Shown piece after piece: positions 60,603 to 64,000 of a DNA stretch of 64,000 bases (position 1 is its first letter; every line of letters begins with the position of its first letter). Origin of the DNA: Pseudomonas sp. WS 5079 (GTDB lineage Bacteria > Pseudomonadota > Gammaproteobacteria > Pseudomonadales > Pseudomonadaceae); the NCBI RefSeq assembly GCF_012985465.1, contig NZ_JAAQWN010000001.1, positions 620,001 through 684,000 on the forward strand. Direction: 5' to 3'. The position numbers and the translations under genes are program-made. A model generated the notes under the pieces. That model ran no database searches and was not told where the DNA came from. It worked only from the letters and a program-made list of their open reading frames with translations.

Positions 60603-60707
60603 AGCCACCCTCTCTTGTTGTGTGAACAGCAGGGTTCACACTAAGTCAGTGGCGGCGCGGTGTTGAGGGTATTGGGGGACACAAAGGGGGGCTTGGGCGG
60701 ACAGGGT

Positions 60708-60745
60708 CGGGCGACCGGCGCTCCATCACAGACCGCCGGCGCCCG
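60708..60745 (-). terminator. GC-rich hairpin downstream of the beta-barrel gene
   Basis: CGGGCGCCGGCG and CGCCGGTCGCCCG can pair with one bulged base across about 13 bases, 12 bases after the stop of the beta-barrel gene on the minus strand. No T-run follows, so it may be a weak or Rho-assisted terminator. Confidence 0.35.
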
Positions 60746-60756
60746 CGACAACTGGC

Positions 60757-61509
60757 TTAGAACGCCAGGCCGACCTTGAAGCCGTACTCATCGCGCTTGA
60801 GCTTGGTGTTATCGGCTACTTCGGAATCCTCATCGAGCTTGTACTCGGTGCGGGTGTAATACAGGCCTGCCATCACTGGCAGGTCGCCGTTCTGGTTCAT
60901 CAGCAGGCTGACTTCGGCGTAGGGATTGGTGCGGTCCTTGAGGTCCACGGTGTCGCTGCCGATGCCGTCGACCTTGAGCTTGGCGCGGCCGTCGAGGGTG
61001 TGGCGCGCACCCAGTTCGACGCGCATGGTCATGCTGTCGAACTGATGGTTGTAACCCACCGCCGCCTTGGCAAACGGCGACTTGCTGGTGAGTTTCATGT
61101 CGTAGTCGCCAGAGTCCGGCTCATAACGGGTCCAGCTGTAGCCACCACCGACCAGCACATCGACGAAGTTGCGCGCATCCAGGGCGGCGCGCCAGCCCAG
61201 ATCGAGATCGGCCTGGCCGTCTTTGAGCTTGTTGTCACTTTTCTTGCCGAACTTGGCGTCTACACCGGCCTGGTAGATGAAGCCGGATTCGGCAGTCAGC
61301 TTGTTGCCGAAGTTATAGAACACCCCGGCTTGCGGCATATGGTCCTTTTCGCTTTCGCTACCGCCTTCGAGCTTGAAGTCGTTGTAGCTGCCCAGGATAC
61401 CGAAGGTGGAAATCGGGTCGGTGGACGGTGCAGCAAAAACCACGGCCGGCGCGGCAACCAGGGCCAGGACTGAAGAATTCTTGAGGATTTTTCCGAATAG
61501 TCTGGACAT
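60757..61509 (-). CDS. Outer-membrane beta-barrel protein, unknown function
   Basis: A 250-residue protein with a signal peptide (to about residue 26, APAVVFAAP). The mature part has alternating aromatic beta strands typical of an 8- to 10-strand barrel (GVFYNFGNKLTAESGFIYQA, RVELGARHTLDGRAKLKV) and ends in GFKVGLAF with terminal Phe. AAAAGGAG lies upstream of the ATG. Acidic and lysine-rich loops (KFGKKSDNKLKDGQADL) would face outside. I do not recognise a named family. Confidence 0.8.
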   Translation of the reverse strand: MSRLFGKILKNSSVLALVAAPAVVFAAPSTDPISTFGILGSYNDFKLEGGSESEKDHMPQAGVFYNFGNKLTAESGFIYQAGVDAKFGKKSDNKLKDGQADLDLGWRAALDARNFVDVLVGGGYSWTRYEPDSGDYDMKLTSKSPFAKAAVGYNHQFDSMTMRVELGARHTLDGRAKLKVDGIGSDTVDLKDRTNPYAEVSLLMNQNGDLPVMAGLYYTRTEYKLDEDSEVADNTKLKRDEYGFKVGLAF

Positions 61510-61657
61510 CGTTTTACATCTCCTTTTGAGGTGGGCAAATTATTCAGGAATCGGTTCGAACCCCCTGTTTTGCAAAAGGTTCGATTTAATTTGCCTTGGA
61601 TTCGGAGGTAAAACGCTTCAGCGAAGGCTCTAGATCAAGCCTCTATACAAATCCGCA

Positions 61658-62491
61658 TCAAGTCTGGGCCAATATTTGCGCCAGTCGCAGGCGTAGTTGC
61701 GGGTGTTCGGGTACGCGCAAACCAAACGCCTGCTGTAGCAGCGCCAACAGTTCGTCGACATCGCTGATCGTGCGTTTGTCGCTGTCGTGGCCCAGGTGAT
61801 GAACCGCGTAGTTGCCATTGTTCAAGGTGCGGCGCAGCCCCGGTGCGATCAACGCCACTTTCAACTGCCTGCGAAATGGCGAGTCGGGGTGAGTGGAGAC
61901 ATACCAGTTGCCCACTTCATAGTCGTAGTGCGACTGCGACTGCAGGTCGAACACGTACAGCCCACGCCACTCCTCGCCTACCTGGGCCCACAGGGTGTAG
62001 CTGCCGGCATTCAAGGTCAGGCGATAGGGCTCATGGGCGGTGGCCTGTGGCGCCAGGTTGTCCAGTTGCAAGGGGCTGCTTGGCACCATGCCACCAAACC
62101 CGACATCGCTGATGTAGCGCACACCCTCAAGGGTCACCAGGCTCAGGCGATGGGTGCGCGCGGTATGCGCATCAGGCGGCCCGCCGATCACCACCCGACC
62201 GGTGATTCCTCGCGCCTCGAAGCCCAGCTCTTGCAACAAGGCCAGGAACATCTGGTTCAGTTCATAGCAATAACCCCCCCGCCCGTCGAACAGGACTTTT
62301 TGCTCGATGCTGGCCAGGTCAAGGGGCACCGGCAGGTGTGACAGGACCGAGAGGTTCTCGAAGGCGAAGGTACTGACATGGCGCAATTGCAACTGCGCCA
62401 GGGTCGCCAATGTGGGCGCGGGCGGGGTGTCATACCCCAGGCGTTGCAGGTACAGGCGGCTGTGGGTCAGGCTCGGTGAATCCTGGGACAT
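61658..62491 (-). CDS. nhoA: Arylamine N-acetyltransferase
   Basis: A 277-residue NAT enzyme that transfers acetyl from acetyl-CoA to arylamines and hydrazines. The catalytic triad is visible: Cys75 in GRGGYCYELNQ, His114 in ARTHRLSLV and Asp129 in YISDVGFGG. The N-terminal YLQRLGYDTPPAPTLATL and the FENLSV block are family typical. Length matches bacterial NATs. It stands alone on the minus strand with AAGGA before the ATG. Confidence 0.93.
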   Translation of the reverse strand: MSQDSPSLTHSRLYLQRLGYDTPPAPTLATLAQLQLRHVSTFAFENLSVLSHLPVPLDLASIEQKVLFDGRGGYCYELNQMFLALLQELGFEARGITGRVVIGGPPDAHTARTHRLSLVTLEGVRYISDVGFGGMVPSSPLQLDNLAPQATAHEPYRLTLNAGSYTLWAQVGEEWRGLYVFDLQSQSHYDYEVGNWYVSTHPDSPFRRQLKVALIAPGLRRTLNNGNYAVHHLGHDSDKRTISDVDELLALLQQAFGLRVPEHPQLRLRLAQILAQT

Positions 62492-62651
62492 GGCGCGATC
62501 CTTGGGCGCGGGGCGAAGGTTCCACTAATACCCGTAACCGTTGCTGCTGCCAATACTGATCTGTGGCAATGGGTCGTAGGGATGTGGCACAAACTTTCTG
62601 AACCTTTCTGAACCTAATTGCATCAACTCCATATCAAAACAGGGAGGCAAT

Positions 62652-62894
62652 ATGGGCACGGCAACGATCTACACCATCCACTACAGGCTGCACGGCGAAC
62701 CCAAGTCCTTTGTGGTGCGGGCGGAGGTGATGAACAACGCCGAGGCATGGCATTGGGCCAGCTGTGATGCGGGAGTGGCCCATGTCGGGCGTATTGGCCG
62801 TCCTGGCCATGAGCGCACCAAGAAGACTACCCGGCCATGGGCGGAGAAATACGGCATCACCGAGGTTACCTGGCTCGCGCCCAAGCATTTGTAG
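62652..62894 (+). CDS. Small conserved Pseudomonas protein, unknown function
   Basis: 80 residues with GGGAGG directly upstream of the ATG. No signal peptide. The central MNNAEAWHWASCDAGVAHVG and basic RPGHERTKKTTRPWAEKYG are notable. It starts with an YTIHYRLHGEPKSFVV strand pattern, suggesting a small alpha/beta fold. Similar short proteins are frequent in Pseudomonas, but no function is known to me. Confidence 0.7.
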   Translation: MGTATIYTIHYRLHGEPKSFVVRAEVMNNAEAWHWASCDAGVAHVGRIGRPGHERTKKTTRPWAEKYGITEVTWLAPKHL

Positions 62895-62959
62895 GGGATG
62901 GTTTGTCGGCGATGGGCAATAGCCAAAGGGCCTCATCGCCGGCAAGCCGGCGCCTACAG
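62890..62959. repeat. Inverted pair of REP elements
   Basis: A degenerate left copy (TGTAGGGGATGGTTTGTCGG) overlaps the stop of the preceding gene, and a good right copy (ATCGCCGGCAAGCCGGCGCC) follows. They lie between two convergent small genes. Confidence 0.65.
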
Positions 62960-62968
62960 TTGTGGGAG

Positions 62969-63175
62969 CTATTTGGGTTTCAGGTTGCCCAGGGGGTCAT
63001 AAGCCGGCTGCTTGCCGGCTTTGTGCTGCTTGTCCAGCGGGGCAATGGCCGGGCCGACGGGGTCAACCTGCGGGTCGGCCACGTCCGGGGAGTCTGGATC
63101 AAAACCCAGGTCGTGCTGGTCACTGGCGTGTTCCGAGGAATGCGGGCCAGCGGGCTTTTTCGATTGTTCAGTCAC
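62969..63175 (-). CDS. Small hydrophilic Pro/Asp-rich protein
   Basis: 68 residues, probably from the GTG at 63175: AAGGAG lies six bases upstream of it, while the ATG at 63181 is directly adjacent to that site and too close. The protein is highly charged and probably disordered (DQHDLGFDPDSPDVADPQVD). No family is recognised. It is divergent from the DUF3087 gene. Confidence 0.6.
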   Translation of the reverse strand: MTEQSKKPAGPHSSEHASDQHDLGFDPDSPDVADPQVDPVGPAIAPLDKQHKAGKQPAYDPLGNLKPK

Positions 63176-63325
63176 AGCCATCTCCTTCGCTTTGCTCACG
63201 ATGCACACATTTCTTAGAGAAAACCCCGACCGCCATCGTTCAACTTTCTCACGCCCGCCGACAAACCGTGAGAAGATGCCGCGCCGCGCAATACCCCTAC
63301 TTAGCTCATGGAGACTGCACCCCGC

Positions 63326-63847
63326 ATGTTTGAGATCAAACCTGTCGATCCGCAAACCTATCGCCAGCAGACCCGCCGCAGCACGTTGATCGTCGCGGTG
63401 ATCTTCATCGCCCTGGCCATGCTGTTGTCGAGCCTGGCGGTGATGTTGTTTGGCGAGCCTGGCGGCGACAACTTTCGCTTCAATGCCGGCGGTGTGGTGG
63501 CGGGTGTGGTGCTGACCATCGCCCTGGTACGTGGCCCGCTCTGGTCACAGGCTTGGCTCGCGCCGGCGATCTATGGCTGGCAGCTCAAGCGCAGCCTGAT
63601 GCGGGTGACCAATGTGATGCACAAGGTGACCGAGCGGGTACAGGCCAACGATCCGACGGCGATGAAGCTGCTGCGGTTCTATCACCTGGGGCTGACGCAA
63701 ATGCACGAGCTGGACGCCAATACCAGCGCCCAGGCACAACTGGTCGCCGAGGTCGAGAAACATAAGGCGCAGATGAAGGCGCTGGGGATCAAGGCCGAGC
63801 AAACACGCCTGGATCCAGCGTGGTTGAAGGCCTTGAAAGACAACTGA
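63326..63847 (+). CDS. DUF3087-family membrane protein
   Basis: 173 residues from ATG 63326 (MFEIKPVDPQTYRQQTRRST). Two membrane segments follow: LIVAVIFIALAMLLSSLAV and AGGVVAGVVLTIALVRGPLW. A C-terminal cytoplasmic helical part (LKRSLMRVTNVMHKVTERVQ, MKLLRFYHLGLTQMHELDAN) matches DUF3087. Function is unknown. A weak GGAG lies eleven bases upstream; an ATG at 63308 would add six residues without any site. Confidence 0.8.
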   Translation: MFEIKPVDPQTYRQQTRRSTLIVAVIFIALAMLLSSLAVMLFGEPGGDNFRFNAGGVVAGVVLTIALVRGPLWSQAWLAPAIYGWQLKRSLMRVTNVMHKVTERVQANDPTAMKLLRFYHLGLTQMHELDANTSAQAQLVAEVEKHKAQMKALGIKAEQTRLDPAWLKALKDN

Positions 63848-63875
63848 TCGCTAGCCGCTCTCGGCGGCAAGCGGG

Positions 63876-64000
63876 TCAGGCGCAGATCGCGCTAAGGTCC
63901 AGGTGACCGTCCTTGAGTGGCGGGCACCAGTAGTAACCACCGGTCAACGGCGTGCTGATGCGGTACAGGCCGTCGACAATCCCGTCTTCCAGGCCGCTCA
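63876..64000 (-). CDS. 3' end of a gene, possibly a Dyp-type peroxidase
   Basis: The minus strand is open from the window edge to a TGA at 63876-63878, giving the last 41 residues of a protein. The tail reads GLEDGIVDGLYRISTPLTGG, then YYWCPPLKDGHLDLSAICA. This resembles the C-terminal block of Dyp-type heme peroxidases, but the fragment is too short to be sure. Confidence 0.45.
   Translation of the reverse strand, partial: SGLEDGIVDGLYRISTPLTGGYYWCPPLKDGHLDLSAICA

Overview
The window is high-GC Pseudomonas DNA, most likely from a denitrifying member of the P. fluorescens group. The basis is codon use, many Pseudomonas-type REP elements with a REP-associated tyrosine transposase, a nirSMCFDLGHJEN cluster in the order known from P. 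aeruginosa, and small Pseudomonas-specific proteins. No rRNA, tRNA, CRISPR or phage genes were seen.

Layout. (1) 1-1410, minus: the end of an iron-type cell-surface signalling locus, with a FecI-like ECF sigma factor, a FecR-like regulator cut by the window edge, and a Fur-box-like palindrome. (2) 1468-12010: a LysR regulator divergent from a complete non-phosphorylative L-rhamnose pathway: rhamnonate MFS carrier, L-rhamnonate dehydratase, KDR aldolase, lactaldehyde dehydrogenase, amidohydrolase-type lactonase, mutarotase RhaM, symporter RhaT, SDR rhamnose dehydrogenase and an OprB porin. Together they take L-rhamnose to pyruvate and L-lactate. (3) 12142-33114: an organosulfur-scavenging island. 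An SfnR-like sigma-54 activator sits beside a plus-strand operon (orphan SsuA-like binding protein, secretory lipase-like hydrolase, SsuD-like monooxygenase, Tat-lipoprotein peptide-type binding protein, TonB receptor, second SsuD-like monooxygenase). Converging on it is a minus-strand operon (DszB-like protein, class II aldolase-like protein, third SsuD-like monooxygenase, complete peptide-type ABC importer). A DszC/SfnB-like flavin monooxygenase is divergent from that operon. I can read three good sigma-54 promoters and a shared palindromic upstream element, which together suggest one regulon under the SfnR-like protein. (4) 33229-36844: two overlapping half-size ABC exporter genes whose ATPase motifs are complementary, as in heterodimeric exporters. 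(5) 36846-37810: seven tandem 136-bp units made of inverted REPs. (6) 37849-48573: denitrification genes nirQOP (minus) divergent from nirSMCFDLGHJEN (plus), with one ANR/DNR-type box between; no nor genes are next to them. (7) 48733-53364, minus: a FadL-type channel, a PraB-like secreted protein and a PTS-EIIC/EAL fusion. (8) 53743-64000: small proteins, an aldo/keto reductase, and an AraC regulator beside an outer-membrane channel gene and a three-gene operon (lipoprotein cytochrome c, Tat-exported FAD lactone-oxidase-like enzyme, Tat-exported PLP enzyme) that looks like an uncharacterised periplasmic oxidation pathway; then a beta-barrel protein, arylamine N-acetyltransferase, small proteins, a DUF3087 membrane protein and the 3' end of another gene.

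The most interesting parts are the sigma-54/REP-decorated sulfur island with Dsz-like enzymes and the Tat-exported PLP/FAD/cytochrome c module. Functions are inferred from recognised motifs and context only; no database search was possible.
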